Of a stretch of DNA of 64,000 nucleotides, positions 1-8,966 are shown in pieces. How positions within the stretch are numbered: position 1 is the first letter of the stretch; each line of letters opens with the position of its first letter. Position numbers and translations under genes: made by a program. The stretch lies in the NCBI GenBank assembly GCA_050633905.1, contig JBOEHJ010000053.1, positions 16,609 to 80,608 of the forward strand, given 5' to 3'. This DNA is from JANQPX01 sp050633905. GTDB lineage: Bacteria > Pseudomonadota > Alphaproteobacteria > Geminicoccales > Geminicoccaceae. The notes below the pieces were generated by a model, which saw nothing but the letters and a program-made list of their open reading frames with translations, searched no databases and was not told the origin of the DNA.

Positions 1-22
1 TCGGCGACAACAACTCAAACCC

Positions 23-40
23 ATGAGTTGGCCACGCCAC
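23..40 (+). promoter_or_regulatory. Operator-like palindromic motif upstream of the BVMO operon
   Basis: The sequence ATGAGTTGGCCACGCCAC matches the consensus ATGANGTGGYCAYGCCAC that recurs about ten times in this window, always between genes. Its core TGGCCACGCCA is an imperfect inverted repeat of the TGG-N5-CCA type, which is the general shape of sites bound by FadR-subfamily GntR regulators. It lies about 85 bases before the monooxygenase start. A regulatory role is inference; it may instead be a copy of a dispersed palindromic repeat. Confidence 0.4.
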
Positions 41-125
41 CTTGCTTGGCGATCCGGTCCTGCGCTATCAGCGCGATGACAGCGTCGGCATCGCGCTTAC
101 GCGTCGGAAAAGTTGAGCTGATCCC

Positions 126-1604
126 ATGAGCCAGGCCATCGAAACAGTTGATGTGATCATCGTTGGTGCCGGACTCTCCGGCATTGGTGCTGGCGTTCAC
201 CTGCAGGACAAGTGCCCCGACCGCAGCTTCCTGATCCTTGAGGGCCGCGAGACGCTCGGCGGGACCTGGGATCTCTTTCGCTATCCCGGCGTGCGCTCGG
301 ATAGCGACATGCACACGCTCGGCTACAGCTTCAAACCCTGGACCGGGACGAAAGCGATCACCGATGGTCACACCATCCTGGCCTACATCGAGGAAACGGC
401 CGCCGATTACGGCATCGATCGGAAGATCCGGTTCCAGCATCAGGTGATCGAGGCGTCTTGGTCGAGCGAAGAAGCCCGCTGGATGGTGACTGCCATCACC
501 AAGGATACCGGTAGCCGCGTCACCTTTGCCTGCAACTTCTTGTTGGTTTGCTCGGGCTACTACAATTATAAGGCCGGCCATACGCCGGATTTTTCGGGCC
601 GCGAGGCGTTTAAGGGCGACATCGTGCATCCTCAGCATTGGCCACGCGATCTCAATTATGAAGGCAAGAACGTCGTCGTCATAGGCTCGGGTGCAACGGC
701 GGTCACCTTGGTGCCTGCCATGGCCGAGACCGCCGCTCATGTCACCATGCTGCAGCGCTCTCCAAGCTATGTGGTCGCCATGCCGGATCGTGATCGGGTG
801 GCAGATGGCCTGCGCAAGTTTTTGCCCGCGAAAATGGCCTATGGGCTAACCCGGTGGAAGAACATCAAGATCGGTGCGTATTTTTACGGCAGGACACGGA
901 AACAACCTGAAAAGGTCCGCAAATGGATTATCGACAAGGTCAAAAAGAAGCTTGGCCCCGAGATCGACGTCGATAAGCATTTTAACCCAGCCTACAACCC
1001 TTGGGATCAAAGGCTTTGTCTCATTCCTAACGGCGATCTCTTTCGATCGCTAAAGTTAGGGAAAGCATCTGTCGTCACCGAGAGCATCGAAACCTTCACC
1101 AAGAACGGCATCGAGCTTGTCTCGGGTGAGCATCTCGATGCTGATATCATCGTCACCGCAACCGGCCTTCGGGTCCTGGCTCTTGGCGATATCGACATCG
1201 ACGTCGATGGTGAAAAAATCGATTTTTCAAAGGTCTGGAGCTATAAGGGCGTCGCATATTCCGATCTGCCCAATCTTGTTTCCACCTTTGGCTATATCAA
1301 CGCGTCCTGGACATTGCGTGCCGATCTGATCGCGGCCTATGTCTGCCGCCTGCTCAATCATATGCGCGCAACCGGCACCCAGCGTTGCATCCCCCGCCTA
1401 CGCCCATCGGACCAGGGAATGCAAAAGCGTCCGCTGATCGAAAACTTTTCGTCCGGCTATATTCAGCGCGCTTTGCCGGGCCTGCCGAGCCAGGGCGACT
1501 GCGACCCCTGGACCAACCCGCAAAGCTATGCTCTCGATAAAAAGGCGCTGAGCCAATGCCCGATTGACGACGGGGTCATGACCTTTTCTCGCGCGGGGTC
1601 GTGA
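126..1604 (+). CDS. Flavin-containing monooxygenase, Baeyer-Villiger type
   Basis: This 492-residue protein is a class B flavoprotein monooxygenase that should use FAD and NADPH to insert an oxygen atom into a ketone or oxidise a soft nucleophile. An FAD-binding GAGLSG motif sits at residues 14-19 and is followed by GGTWDLFRYPG near 45-55. The Baeyer-Villiger fingerprint F-x-G-x3-H-x3-W-P is complete at F162, G164, H168, W172 and P173. A second Rossmann motif, GSGATAV, marks the NADPH site. The length is typical of the family. The next gene starts 15 bases downstream on the same strand, so the two probably form an operon. The substrate cannot be read from the sequence. The long antisense frame over the first 700 bases is a shadow. 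Confidence 0.9.
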   Translation: MSQAIETVDVIIVGAGLSGIGAGVHLQDKCPDRSFLILEGRETLGGTWDLFRYPGVRSDSDMHTLGYSFKPWTGTKAITDGHTILAYIEETAADYGIDRKIRFQHQVIEASWSSEEARWMVTAITKDTGSRVTFACNFLLVCSGYYNYKAGHTPDFSGREAFKGDIVHPQHWPRDLNYEGKNVVVIGSGATAVTLVPAMAETAAHVTMLQRSPSYVVAMPDRDRVADGLRKFLPAKMAYGLTRWKNIKIGAYFYGRTRKQPEKVRKWIIDKVKKKLGPEIDVDKHFNPAYNPWDQRLCLIPNGDLFRSLKLGKASVVTESIETFTKNGIELVSGEHLDADIIVTATGLRVLALGDIDIDVDGEKIDFSKVWSYKGVAYSDLPNLVSTFGYINASWTLRADLIAAYVCRLLNHMRATGTQRCIPRLRPSDQGMQKRPLIENFSSGYIQRALPGLPSQGDCDPWTNPQSYALDKKALSQCPIDDGVMTFSRAGS

Positions 1605-1619
1605 AGTGGAGGGGAAACC

Positions 1620-2549
1620 ATGAAGATCGCGGTTGTCGGCACTGGGGCGATGGGATCGATCTATGCAGCTCTCCTGGCCGATGCCGGCCATGACGTCTGG
1701 GCGGTCGATGTCTGGCAAGACCATGTGGACGCGATCAGCAAAACCGGATTGCGGATCGAAGGGGCGAGCGGCGATCGGGTGGTGACGACGCTGCACGCGA
1801 CCACCGATCCAGCCGATGCCGGATGCTGTGATCTTTATATTATCGCCACGAAAGCGTCTGGCGTGGGCAAGGCGGCAAAGGCGATCAACGGAATGATGGG
1901 GCCAAAATCACTGGTGCTCACCATCCAAAACGGGCTCGGTGCCGGCGAGCGCATTGCCGAACACATGCCTACCGACAACGTGCTCCTTGGCGTGGCGGAA
2001 GGCTTTGGCGCCTCCATCAAAGGGCCCGGCCATGCGCATCACAACGGAATGAACCTGATCCGTATCGGCGAGATGGCAGGCGGTCTGAGTGCCCGTATCG
2101 AGAGCGTCGCCGGCATCTGGCGGGATGCTGGGTTCAAGGTGAAGGCGTTCGATGATATCAACCAGCTAATCTGGGAAAAGTTCCTCTGCAACACCACGTT
2201 CAGCGGCCCCTGCACCGCCTTCGATGGGACCATCGGCGAGCTGATGGCCGAGCCTTCTTGGTGGAAAATCGCGTTGGGCGCTGCGGATGAGGTTTACCGG
2301 CTTGGCCTGGCCAAGGGCGTTGCTTTTTCCTTCGATGATCCCATTGCCTATGTCACCGCGTTTGGCCAGCGCATGCCAAAGGCGCGCCCATCGATGCTGC
2401 TGGATCATCATGCAAGACGCCCATCAGAGATCGAGGCGATCAACGGTATGGCAGTGACCGTCGGCCGCGAACTCGGTATCGACACACCCTATAACGAGGT
2501 CTTGAGTGCCGTGATCAAGGCCCGTGAGCTCGCGTTTTCTACATCCTAA
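1620..2549 (+). CDS. 2-dehydropantoate 2-reductase family protein (ApbA/PanE-like)
   Basis: This 309-residue NAD(P)H-dependent reductase belongs to the ketopantoate reductase family. The N-terminus carries the Rossmann signature VGTGAMGSIYA at residues 5-15. The conserved lysine region, seen as IWEKFLCN, lies near residue 183, and the helical C-terminal domain is complete. True PanE makes pantoate for CoA synthesis, but the family also holds many catabolic reductases. Its position 15 bases behind a Baeyer-Villiger-type oxygenase suggests a role in the same catabolic pathway rather than in pantothenate synthesis, and this is inference. An AGGGG-type ribosome site precedes the ATG. A strong terminator follows about 145 bases downstream and closes the operon. 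Confidence 0.85.
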   Translation: MKIAVVGTGAMGSIYAALLADAGHDVWAVDVWQDHVDAISKTGLRIEGASGDRVVTTLHATTDPADAGCCDLYIIATKASGVGKAAKAINGMMGPKSLVLTIQNGLGAGERIAEHMPTDNVLLGVAEGFGASIKGPGHAHHNGMNLIRIGEMAGGLSARIESVAGIWRDAGFKVKAFDDINQLIWEKFLCNTTFSGPCTAFDGTIGELMAEPSWWKIALGAADEVYRLGLAKGVAFSFDDPIAYVTAFGQRMPKARPSMLLDHHARRPSEIEAINGMAVTVGRELGIDTPYNEVLSAVIKARELAFSTS

Positions 2550-2692
2550 CCAGTCGCCGGACCAAGGGCGCGCCGATCCATCGACGTCACGTTTCCTGGT
2601 GATCGGCCCTTCAATATTGCCTGGCATTCCATCATCGTTACGACAACCTTTGAGCAACCAGGCGAATAGTGTTAAGCCTTTTTGCTTAGTCG

Positions 2693-2719
2693 CCCCTTTC
2701 ATCGCGAAAGGGGTTCTTT
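2693..2719 (+). terminator. Rho-independent terminator after the ketopantoate-reductase-like gene
   Basis: A perfect 8-bp stem (CCCCTTTC paired with GAAAGGGG) encloses a 5-base loop and is followed by TTCTTT. It lies between the reductase stop at 2549 and the start of the next gene at 2735. Confidence 0.75.
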
Positions 2720-2734
2720 ACCGTTGAGAGGACT

Positions 2735-4018
2735 ATGCTTTACGCAACGCTCGCCGTGCTCATCCTGTTGATGGCCTCGGCGTTCACATCCGGCACCGAA
2801 ACCGCCATGACGGCGGCTTCGTCGGCCCGCCTGCACAATCTCGCCAATACCGGCAATCGCAAAGCCAAGCTCGCCCAAGGGCTTCTCGAGCAAAAAGAAC
2901 GCCTCATCGGCTCGTTGCTGCTCGGCAATAATCTTTTCAACGTACTTGCCACTGCGATTGCCGCCGATCTCATGATCAAGCTCGCAGGTGATGCAGGTAT
3001 CGCCTATGCCACCTTGATCATGACGGCCCTTGTGGTGGTGTTCGCTGAAGTGCTGCCCAAGACTTACGCGATTCGCAATCCAGAACGTATGGCGCTCACC
3101 GCCTCGCCACTGGCTAATCTCCTGGTGCTGGTGCTCTCGCCGGTCACCCAGTCGGTGGAATGGCTGATCAACGGCGCGTTTCGGCTTCTCGGCGTGCGCA
3201 CCCAGGGCGATCTCTATTCCTCGCCGCTTGATGCTGTGCGCGGCACCATCGAGATGCATGCCGAACAGGGCACCATGACCAAGCAGGATCGGGACATGCT
3301 TGGCGGCATCCTCGACCTTACAGATGTCGAGGTGCACGAGATCATGACCCATCGCCGCACCATGGAAACCATCGACGCCGATCAGCCGTTGCAGCAAATC
3401 CTAGAACAGGTTGTCGCCAGCCCCTATTCTCGCTTCCCCGTCTGGCGCGGCGAGCCGGAGAGCATCATCGGTGTTCTTCATGCCAAGGACATTCTCACCG
3501 CCGTCAAAGAGCATGGCCGCACGCTGGAAGGGCAAAAACTTGCCGATCTATACCAGCGGCCCTGGTTCATTCCCGACACCACGCCACTGAAACGCCAGCT
3601 CATCGCTTTTCGCCAGCGCCGTCAGCATCTGGCCATGGTGGTTGATGAATATGGCGATCTGGAAGGCCTGGTGACGCTCGAGGACATCATCGAGGAGATC
3701 GTTGGCGAGATCGCTGATGAAAAGGATGTGGAGCCGGAAGGGATCTTGCCCCAGGCTGACGGCTCCTATCTGGTCAGCGGTTGGATCACGGTGCGCGATC
3801 TCAACCGCGCGCTGGATTGGAAGCTGCCTGATGAAGAGGCCGCCACGATCGCCGGCCTCGTGATCCATGAAGCCCAGCGCATTCCCGAAGTTGGCCAGAA
3901 CTTTGCCTTTTACGGTTTCCGTTTCGTCGTGCTCAGGCGCCAGCGCAATCAGATCGTGCTCTTGAAGGTGGTGCCGCCCGAACCTGAGACCAAGGCCGAA
4001 GACGCCAAGAAGGGATAA
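2735..4018 (+). CDS. CNNM/CorC (HlyC/CorC) family transmembrane CBS-domain protein
   Basis: This 427-residue inner-membrane protein has the order typical of the CNNM/CorC family. A DUF21 domain with about four membrane segments fills residues 1-170, a tandem CBS pair covers roughly 195-320, and a C-terminal CorC_HlyC domain covers about 340-420. A conserved HRRTMETID stretch opens the first CBS domain, and the motif VVDEYGDLEGLVTLEDI closes the second. Members are linked to magnesium or cobalt homeostasis and sense adenine nucleotides through the CBS pair. There is no close operon partner, because a terminator precedes it. Its last 86 bases overlap a hypothetical gene on the opposite strand. 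The family call is firm and the transported ion is not known. Confidence 0.9.
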   Translation: MLYATLAVLILLMASAFTSGTETAMTAASSARLHNLANTGNRKAKLAQGLLEQKERLIGSLLLGNNLFNVLATAIAADLMIKLAGDAGIAYATLIMTALVVVFAEVLPKTYAIRNPERMALTASPLANLLVLVLSPVTQSVEWLINGAFRLLGVRTQGDLYSSPLDAVRGTIEMHAEQGTMTKQDRDMLGGILDLTDVEVHEIMTHRRTMETIDADQPLQQILEQVVASPYSRFPVWRGEPESIIGVLHAKDILTAVKEHGRTLEGQKLADLYQRPWFIPDTTPLKRQLIAFRQRRQHLAMVVDEYGDLEGLVTLEDIIEEIVGEIADEKDVEPEGILPQADGSYLVSGWITVRDLNRALDWKLPDEEAATIAGLVIHEAQRIPEVGQNFAFYGFRFVVLRRQRNQIVLLKVVPPEPETKAEDAKKG

Positions 4019-4379
4019 CGGTCGCCTCACGGCTGTCCACTAATTGGAAGCCCGGCACCGCGTCGATGGAAAACCTTGCTGGCAGACGGTGGAGGACATC
4101 AAGCATCTCGGATTGTGAGACGCGCTTGGTCTGACAATCCTGATGCGCTGGATCAGTGATCTCCATGCGGATCGGCCGTTCGTCGCCTTCGTTATCGGCC
4201 ATATAGATGAACTGAAGCAGGCCTTCCCTATCATCGACCAGCCCAAGGAAATCCCCGGTATTCTCCAGCACCTGTAAGGCAAGCTCGAGTATGCGGGGGA
4301 GTGGCATGGGTTTGGGATGATAGGAATCGATGGATTGGCCTGTTCGGTGGCGATAGTAGAAGACATGAAAGTCAGGCAT
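3933..4379 (-). CDS. Hypothetical protein, 148 residues
   Basis: I do not recognise this protein. The start is taken at the ATG giving MPDFHVFYYRHRTG, because the 21 residues of the longer frame look like untranslated leader. Residues 1-120 have an ordinary globular composition with several hydrophobic helices (LELALQVLENTGDFLGLVDD). The last 28 residues are antisense to the end of the CorC-like gene and are rich in R, S and A, so the true C-terminus may have been lost or extended by a frameshift. There is no signal peptide, membrane segment or known motif. The two genes converge. Confidence 0.5.
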   Translation of the reverse strand: MPDFHVFYYRHRTGQSIDSYHPKPMPLPRILELALQVLENTGDFLGLVDDREGLLQFIYMADNEGDERPIRMEITDPAHQDCQTKRVSQSEMLDVLHRLPARFSIDAVPGFQLVDSREATVIPSWRLRPWSQVRAAPPSRARSDCAGA

Positions 4380-4739
4380 CGCTGCGTATTTCCCAAATGA
4401 CCGAGATGCAACAGAGCGATGGGTTAAAACGTAGCAGCTCAATCCTGGCTGAACTCTTCGTTCATCGCGCGGTCAGGAACTGGGATCTGGACGATACCAG
4501 CGAACACGAAAATCACGGCTTTTCCTGCCATTTTGCTGTGTTGGCGCTCAATGGCCGGCTCGCATTAAATTATGACAAAAAATCGTAAAATATTTTATCA
4601 AGCGTTCAGGCATGCCGTTGCGACAACGTCATCGGCGATGATGGCTGGATTGATCAATCCTAGGTCACTTGCCCGCGAGCGATCTGGCCAGGGCGAGAGC
4701 GCCTACTATGTCGTGTTGAGAATAGGCGGAGTTTTGAAT
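4380..4739. other. Region without a supported gene
   Basis: About 360 bases lie between the leftward hypothetical gene and the rightward lipoprotein gene. The middle, near 4565-4605, is AT-rich and would suit a promoter. Open frames here (for example a plus frame starting at 4301) have poor composition and no ribosome site, so none is called. Confidence 0.5.
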
Positions 4740-5219
4740 ATGCGCATCGTCTTTGGCCTGATCATTGCCACCGTCGTCCTAACCGGCTGTCAAACTACGC
4801 CTGTCACCTATGATGTTCCGCGCAGTCAGATTCATGATCGCGCGCCGGCGGCACTCTGGCCTGCTATCACGCAAGCTGTCGAGATGTCAGGCATGAACAT
4901 CACTGCTGGTCATGAGGGACCGCCGAGCCTTATCGCGGCGAGGGGTGTTGATCAGCCGGGAGACTGGGCCGCCTGCAAGCGCGCACGCGTCATCGATCGT
5001 CATGACGACAAAAGTCGCCGGGGGCGTGGCTGGCCTATGGGTCGGATGGTTCAGTTGGTCGTCGATGTCGAGAAGGTGGGGGACGGCAGCAAGGTCAGTC
5101 TTCGGGCGACTTTCATCGAAGAACAGATCAATCCCTTCAAGAATCTTCCCTTCCAGGTTCGATGCCGATCGACCGGCGTGCTGGAACGAAGCCTGCTGGA
5201 CGCGATCGGCCGAGCTTAG
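4740..5219 (+). CDS. Predicted lipoprotein of unknown function
   Basis: This is a 159-residue protein. The ATG at 4740 is chosen because it gives a classic lipoprotein signal: MRIVFGLIIATVV followed by the lipobox LTGC. The lipidated cysteine would be residue 17. The frame is open for 56 codons upstream, but that part does not resemble protein. The mature part is mixed and partly basic, with hydrophobic-alternating strands (MVQLVVDVEKVG, KVSLRATF) that suggest a small beta-rich domain such as those found in bacterial envelope lipoproteins. The gene stands alone. No function can be assigned. Confidence 0.7.
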   Translation: MRIVFGLIIATVVLTGCQTTPVTYDVPRSQIHDRAPAALWPAITQAVEMSGMNITAGHEGPPSLIAARGVDQPGDWAACKRARVIDRHDDKSRRGRGWPMGRMVQLVVDVEKVGDGSKVSLRATFIEEQINPFKNLPFQVRCRSTGVLERSLLDAIGRA

Positions 5220-5398
5220 ACGCCGCAGCGAATGACCTTGGCGTCGAGCGCCGTCGACGAACCCGTGATTTTGAAGCGAACGGCTGTCATAAAAACCAAA
5301 AAGGAGATCAAAAATAAACTTATAAACCTATAAAGATAAATTCAAAAGTCACTGTCGAGGACTTGCGGCCAAGGCTAAGATTTTGCTAGAAAAAACCT

Positions 5399-6064
5399 AT
5401 GCTGAAACTTTTGCATTTCCCTCTTTGCCCCTATTCGCGCAAGGTCCGTTTGGCCTTAGCCGAAAAAGAACTCGACGTTGCAGCCGAGGCTATTGAGCCT
5501 TGGCTTTGTCGCGATGATCTAAAGACCGGCAATCCGGCCGCCGAAGTCCCTATTTTAGAAGACCGGCACAGCATTATCGTCGATAGCTCGGTGATCACGG
5601 AGTATCTGGAAGAGACCCAACGCGGCCCGTCTCTGCTCGGCAAGGAGCCGCAGAAACGCGCCGAGGTCAGACGATTAGTTGCCTGGTTCGAAAAGAAGTT
5701 TGCCCGGGATGTCACCGATCTTATCTGGTACGAAAAACTGATCAAGCGTTTGCGCGATCGGAAAACGCCGGACAGCGCTGCTGTTCGCCGCGGCCTCGCC
5801 AATATCCACGAGCATCTAGACTATATCGGCTATTTGTTCGATCAGAACCACTGGCTCGCTGGCGATGACCTTACACTGGCCGATCTGGCTGCCGGCGCTC
5901 AATTGTCGGTGCTGGATTATATGGGCGATGTGCCCTGGGAAAAGCATCAGAGCGCCAAAGTATGGTACGCCAAGATCAAGTCTCGCCCAAGTTTCCGCCC
6001 CCTCCTGGCTGACCGGCTCCCCTCTATCCGCCCAGCCAGCCACTACGACGACCTCGACTTTTGA
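5399..6064 (+). CDS. Glutathione S-transferase family protein
   Basis: This is a 221-residue protein with the two-domain GST layout. The N-terminal thioredoxin-like half opens with LLHFPLCPYSRKVRLALAEK, in which the CPYS stretch is the usual active-site region, and continues to the cis-proline/serine region EVPILED and IVDSSVITEYLE near residues 48-68. The C-terminal all-alpha domain includes the conserved DDLTLADLAAGAQL near residue 158. The protein should be cytosolic and may conjugate or reduce small electrophiles. Its TGA stop overlaps the TTG start of queG, so the two are translationally coupled. Upstream DNA (5280-5395) is AT-rich and promoter-like. Confidence 0.88.
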   Translation: MLKLLHFPLCPYSRKVRLALAEKELDVAAEAIEPWLCRDDLKTGNPAAEVPILEDRHSIIVDSSVITEYLEETQRGPSLLGKEPQKRAEVRRLVAWFEKKFARDVTDLIWYEKLIKRLRDRKTPDSAAVRRGLANIHEHLDYIGYLFDQNHWLAGDDLTLADLAAGAQLSVLDYMGDVPWEKHQSAKVWYAKIKSRPSFRPLLADRLPSIRPASHYDDLDF

Positions 6065-7248
6065 CGGGCGGGCCGCCATGGGCGTTACGTGCCTCGTTCA
6101 GCCAAGGGGGCGGTGCTGACCTGGACAGGTCTTCGCCCGTGGACTGGCCTGTTGAAATTCGTGATCGTGCTCTGGGATTTGGTTTCGACGTTGTGGGATT
6201 TGCCAAGCCGGCGCTGCCGGATCGGGTCGAGGCCGGCTATCGGTCCTATGTCGATCTCGGCCGTCAAGGCGATATGGACTGGCTCAAAACAACCTTCGAT
6301 CGTCGAAAGAGCCCGAAATCGCTCTGGCCGGACGTCAAAAGCATCATCGTTCTCGGCATGAACTACGGGCCGGGCGACGATCCGCTTTCTTCCTTAAGTG
6401 ATCCAGATGCTGGTAGCATCTCGGTATATGCGAGGCATCGGGATTATCACGATCTGATCAAGGGGCGGCTCAAACAGCTTGGCCAGTGGCTGGTGCATAA
6501 GAGCGGCGGTGAGATTAAGGTGTTTGTCGATACGGCACCCGTTTTAGAAAAACCGGTCGCCGAGCAAGCCGGGCTTGGTTGGCAGGGCAAGCACAGCAAT
6601 CTGGTTTCCCGCGAGCACGGTTCCTGGCTGTTTCTCGGCGAGATTTTTACGACCCTGGACATCGAGCCTGACCGGCCTGGTCTCGATCATTGTGGCTCTT
6701 GCAGAGCCTGTCTCGATATCTGCCCGACCGCCGCCTTTCCGGCTCCCTACCAGCTCGATGCAAGGCGCTGCATCTCGTACCTCACCATCGAGCATAAGGG
6801 CCATATCCCGAAAGAATTCCGTGAACCCATGGGCAACCGCATCTATGGCTGTGACGATTGCCTTGCCGTTTGCCCCTGGAACAAATTCGCCGCCATTGCG
6901 AGCGAAGCGAAACTTAAGGCCAGGGATGATCTGAAAGCACCGCGCCTTGCCTATCTGGTTCAACTCGACGACGGTGCCTTTCGCCGCCATTTCAGCGGCT
7001 CCCCGATCAAGCGTTTGGGCCGTGACCGCTTCATCCGCAACGTCCTGATCGCTATCGGCAACAGTGGCGAGCCGCAACTGGCCGAACTTGCTAGACGACA
7101 TCTTGGGGATACGTCACCGTTGGTGCGGGCGATGGCTGTTTGGGCGCTTCGCCAGCTTCTTGATGATGAGACGTTTTCTGACGTTACGAAAGATTGCCTT
7201 GAGCGGGAAACGGATCCGTCTGTTCTGACTGAATGGGGCGGGGCATGA
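6061..7248 (+). CDS. queG: Epoxyqueuosine reductase QueG
   Basis: This 395-residue cobalamin-dependent iron-sulfur enzyme reduces epoxyqueuosine to queuosine in tRNA, the last step of queuosine synthesis. Diagnostic blocks are CGSCRACLDICPTAAF and CISYLTIEHKGH, then GCDDCLAVCPWNKFA. Together they supply the eight cysteines for two 4Fe-4S clusters. A HEAT-like C-terminus follows (ELARRHLGDTSPLVRAMAVW). The start is probably TTG at 6061, overlapping the stop of the GST gene. The first 25 residues are poorly conserved in character, so a start slightly downstream is possible. The next gene begins with an ATGA overlap. Queuosine synthesis genes are not otherwise present in the window. Confidence 0.93.
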   Translation: MTGGPPWALRASFSQGGGADLDRSSPVDWPVEIRDRALGFGFDVVGFAKPALPDRVEAGYRSYVDLGRQGDMDWLKTTFDRRKSPKSLWPDVKSIIVLGMNYGPGDDPLSSLSDPDAGSISVYARHRDYHDLIKGRLKQLGQWLVHKSGGEIKVFVDTAPVLEKPVAEQAGLGWQGKHSNLVSREHGSWLFLGEIFTTLDIEPDRPGLDHCGSCRACLDICPTAAFPAPYQLDARRCISYLTIEHKGHIPKEFREPMGNRIYGCDDCLAVCPWNKFAAIASEAKLKARDDLKAPRLAYLVQLDDGAFRRHFSGSPIKRLGRDRFIRNVLIAIGNSGEPQLAELARRHLGDTSPLVRAMAVWALRQLLDDETFSDVTKDCLERETDPSVLTEWGGA

Positions 7249-8114
7249 CGGGGCGGCTTTTTTGTTTCGGGCTCGGCTACTCGGCCATGACCTTTGCGCG
7301 AAGACTCATGGCCAAAGGCTGGACCGTTGCGGGCACGACGAGAAGCGTGGAGAAGCAAACCAGCCTTCGTGACGAGGGTGTGGATGTTCATCTGTTTGAT
7401 CGGAACCGCCCGCTTGTTGACCCCGGTGAGGCGCTGAAAGGTGCTACCCATATCCTGACTTCGATTGTCCCGGACGAAGCCGGTGATCCGGTTCTGGCCT
7501 GTCACCTGAAGGATCTGTTGTCTGTCGAAACCATCGGCTGGGCTGGTTATCTCGGCACCACCGGTGTTTACGGCAATCGCAACGGGGAATGGGTCGACGA
7601 GACGACGCCAACCCTGCCGTCTCTTCCAAGAACGAAGCGGCGTGTCGCCGCCGAGGGGCATTGGCTCGCTTCAGGCCTGCCGGTGCATCTCTTCAGGCTT
7701 GCCGGCATTTATGGGCCGGGTGGCGGTCGAAACGCTTTAGCCACCGTCTTATCCGGCCGCGCGCGTCGGGTGGTGAAGCCAGGTCAGATGTTTGGCCGTA
7801 TCCATGTCGACGATATCGCCCAGGTGCTGGAGGCCTCGATCCAACGCCCCAATCCCGGCGCCACCTACAATGTCGCCGACAATGAGCCAGCGCCGCCGCA
7901 GGATGTCATCGCCTTTGCAGCCGACCTGCTCGGTGTTGACGCTCCACCCGAAGTCCCCTTCGAAGACGCTGATCTTTCCGAGGCCGCGCGCAGTTTCTAT
8001 GCGGACAACCGGCGGGTCGCCAATGATCGCATCCGAGAAGAGCTTGGCGTCGATCTGCTTTTTCCGAATTACCGGGAAGGATTGCGCGCCATTTTCAAGG
8101 GAATGGACCGATGA
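7245..8114 (+). CDS. NAD-dependent epimerase/dehydratase family protein (YeeZ-like)
   Basis: This is an extended-SDR-type protein of about 289 residues. The N-terminus, LFCFGLGYSAMTFARRL, is a Rossmann glycine-rich loop of the GxGxxA kind. The segment GYLGTTGVYGNRNGEWVDE corresponds to the TxxxVYG region seen in atypical epimerases such as YeeZ. The segment LFRLAGIYGPG is the usual conserved block, and the C-terminus has NVADNEPAPPQDV. The ATG at 7245 overlaps the queG stop (ATGA), and another ATG lies four codons upstream. The three genes from 5399 form a tightly coupled operon. The substrate is unknown. It ends 4 bases before the stop of the convergent hydrolase. Confidence 0.85.
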   Translation: MTGRLFCFGLGYSAMTFARRLMAKGWTVAGTTRSVEKQTSLRDEGVDVHLFDRNRPLVDPGEALKGATHILTSIVPDEAGDPVLACHLKDLLSVETIGWAGYLGTTGVYGNRNGEWVDETTPTLPSLPRTKRRVAAEGHWLASGLPVHLFRLAGIYGPGGGRNALATVLSGRARRVVKPGQMFGRIHVDDIAQVLEASIQRPNPGATYNVADNEPAPPQDVIAFAADLLGVDAPPEVPFEDADLSEAARSFYADNRRVANDRIREELGVDLLFPNYREGLRAIFKGMDR

Positions 8115-8118
8115 GCGC

Positions 8119-8883
8119 TCAAGCTGCGCTTTTGCCCCCGATCATCGTTCGGACCCGCTGGATGCCGGCCCATATGCGCTCGATCTGCAGAGGCGTTGAC
8201 AAGCGATGATCACCCGCCTTGATCAACTCGACATTCACGTCGTCGGTCGAAAGGCGCTCGGCGAAGCGAAGCGTGGTCTGCCAGGGCACGTCAGGATCGT
8301 TCTGGCCATGCAGCAGATGAACAGGACAATGGATCGCGATCGGGCCGCGCAGCAAGAGATGCTCCCGTCCGTCCTCGATCAGCCGGCGCGTGATCAAGTA
8401 AGGGTCCTCGCCGTAGGCGGAAGGCCGCTCCAAAAAGCCAGTTTCCCTGAGCATTCGCCGTTCTGCTGCCGTCGCACGGCCCCATATCAGGTCTTCGGTG
8501 AAATCTGGCGCCGCCGCGATCCCCACCAATCCCTTGACGCGTTCTGGTCGGGCAAGTGCTGCAAGCGCCGCGATCCATGCCCCCATGCTCGATCCGACCA
8601 GGATCAACGACCCCGCCGTGACCCGATCGATGATCGTCAGTGTATCTTTGAGCCAGGCACTGATCGTGCCGTCCTTGAAGACACCGGACGAGTATCCATG
8701 ACCACGATAGTCAAACCGGGTAAAAGCCTGTCGCCTGGCCCCGCAAAGTGCCTCGAGCGCCAGGGCTTTGCTGCCCGTCATGTCGGATTTGAAGCCGCCA
8801 CAAAACATCACGCCCGGTGTCACACCGGCACGATGTACAAAAGCGAGATGACCACCGCCATCAAGATCGAGTTTCTCAAACAT
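8119..8883 (-). CDS. Alpha/beta hydrolase
   Basis: This 254-residue serine hydrolase has a GSSMG nucleophile elbow near residue 98, an acid residue in HGQNDPDVPW near 198 and a terminal histidine in AGDHRLS near 227, so the triad looks complete. The oxyanion region is FCGGFKSDMTGSKA near residue 28. The overall pattern resembles the ABHD10-type thioesterase/esterase group, but the substrate is not known. No signal peptide is seen. The ATG at 8883 is preferred over the TTG just before it. The gene converges on the epimerase and diverges from the glycosyltransferase at 8967, leaving only 83 bases for both promoters. Confidence 0.85.
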   Translation of the reverse strand: MFEKLDLDGGGHLAFVHRAGVTPGVMFCGGFKSDMTGSKALALEALCGARRQAFTRFDYRGHGYSSGVFKDGTISAWLKDTLTIIDRVTAGSLILVGSSMGAWIAALAALARPERVKGLVGIAAAPDFTEDLIWGRATAAERRMLRETGFLERPSAYGEDPYLITRRLIEDGREHLLLRGPIAIHCPVHLLHGQNDPDVPWQTTLRFAERLSTDDVNVELIKAGDHRLSTPLQIERIWAGIQRVRTMIGGKSAA

Positions 8884-8966
8884 CAACCAAACCTAGGGCA
8901 AATCGGGTTTGCGAACCGTGACTTCCATGGTAGCACCCGAGAAGCCCGTAAAACAGGCTAACACAT

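Noticed and set aside
15..740. Minus-strand open frame of 241 codons
   Set aside because: It is antisense to the start of the Baeyer-Villiger monooxygenase, which has clear motifs in the same DNA. The frame is open because of codon bias and has no family features.
4301..4588. Plus-strand frame of 95 codons
   Set aside because: It overlaps the minus-strand hypothetical gene's start and has no ribosome site or plausible composition beyond chance.
8206..8961. Plus-strand open frame of 251 codons
   Set aside because: It is antisense to the alpha/beta hydrolase, which carries a complete catalytic triad.
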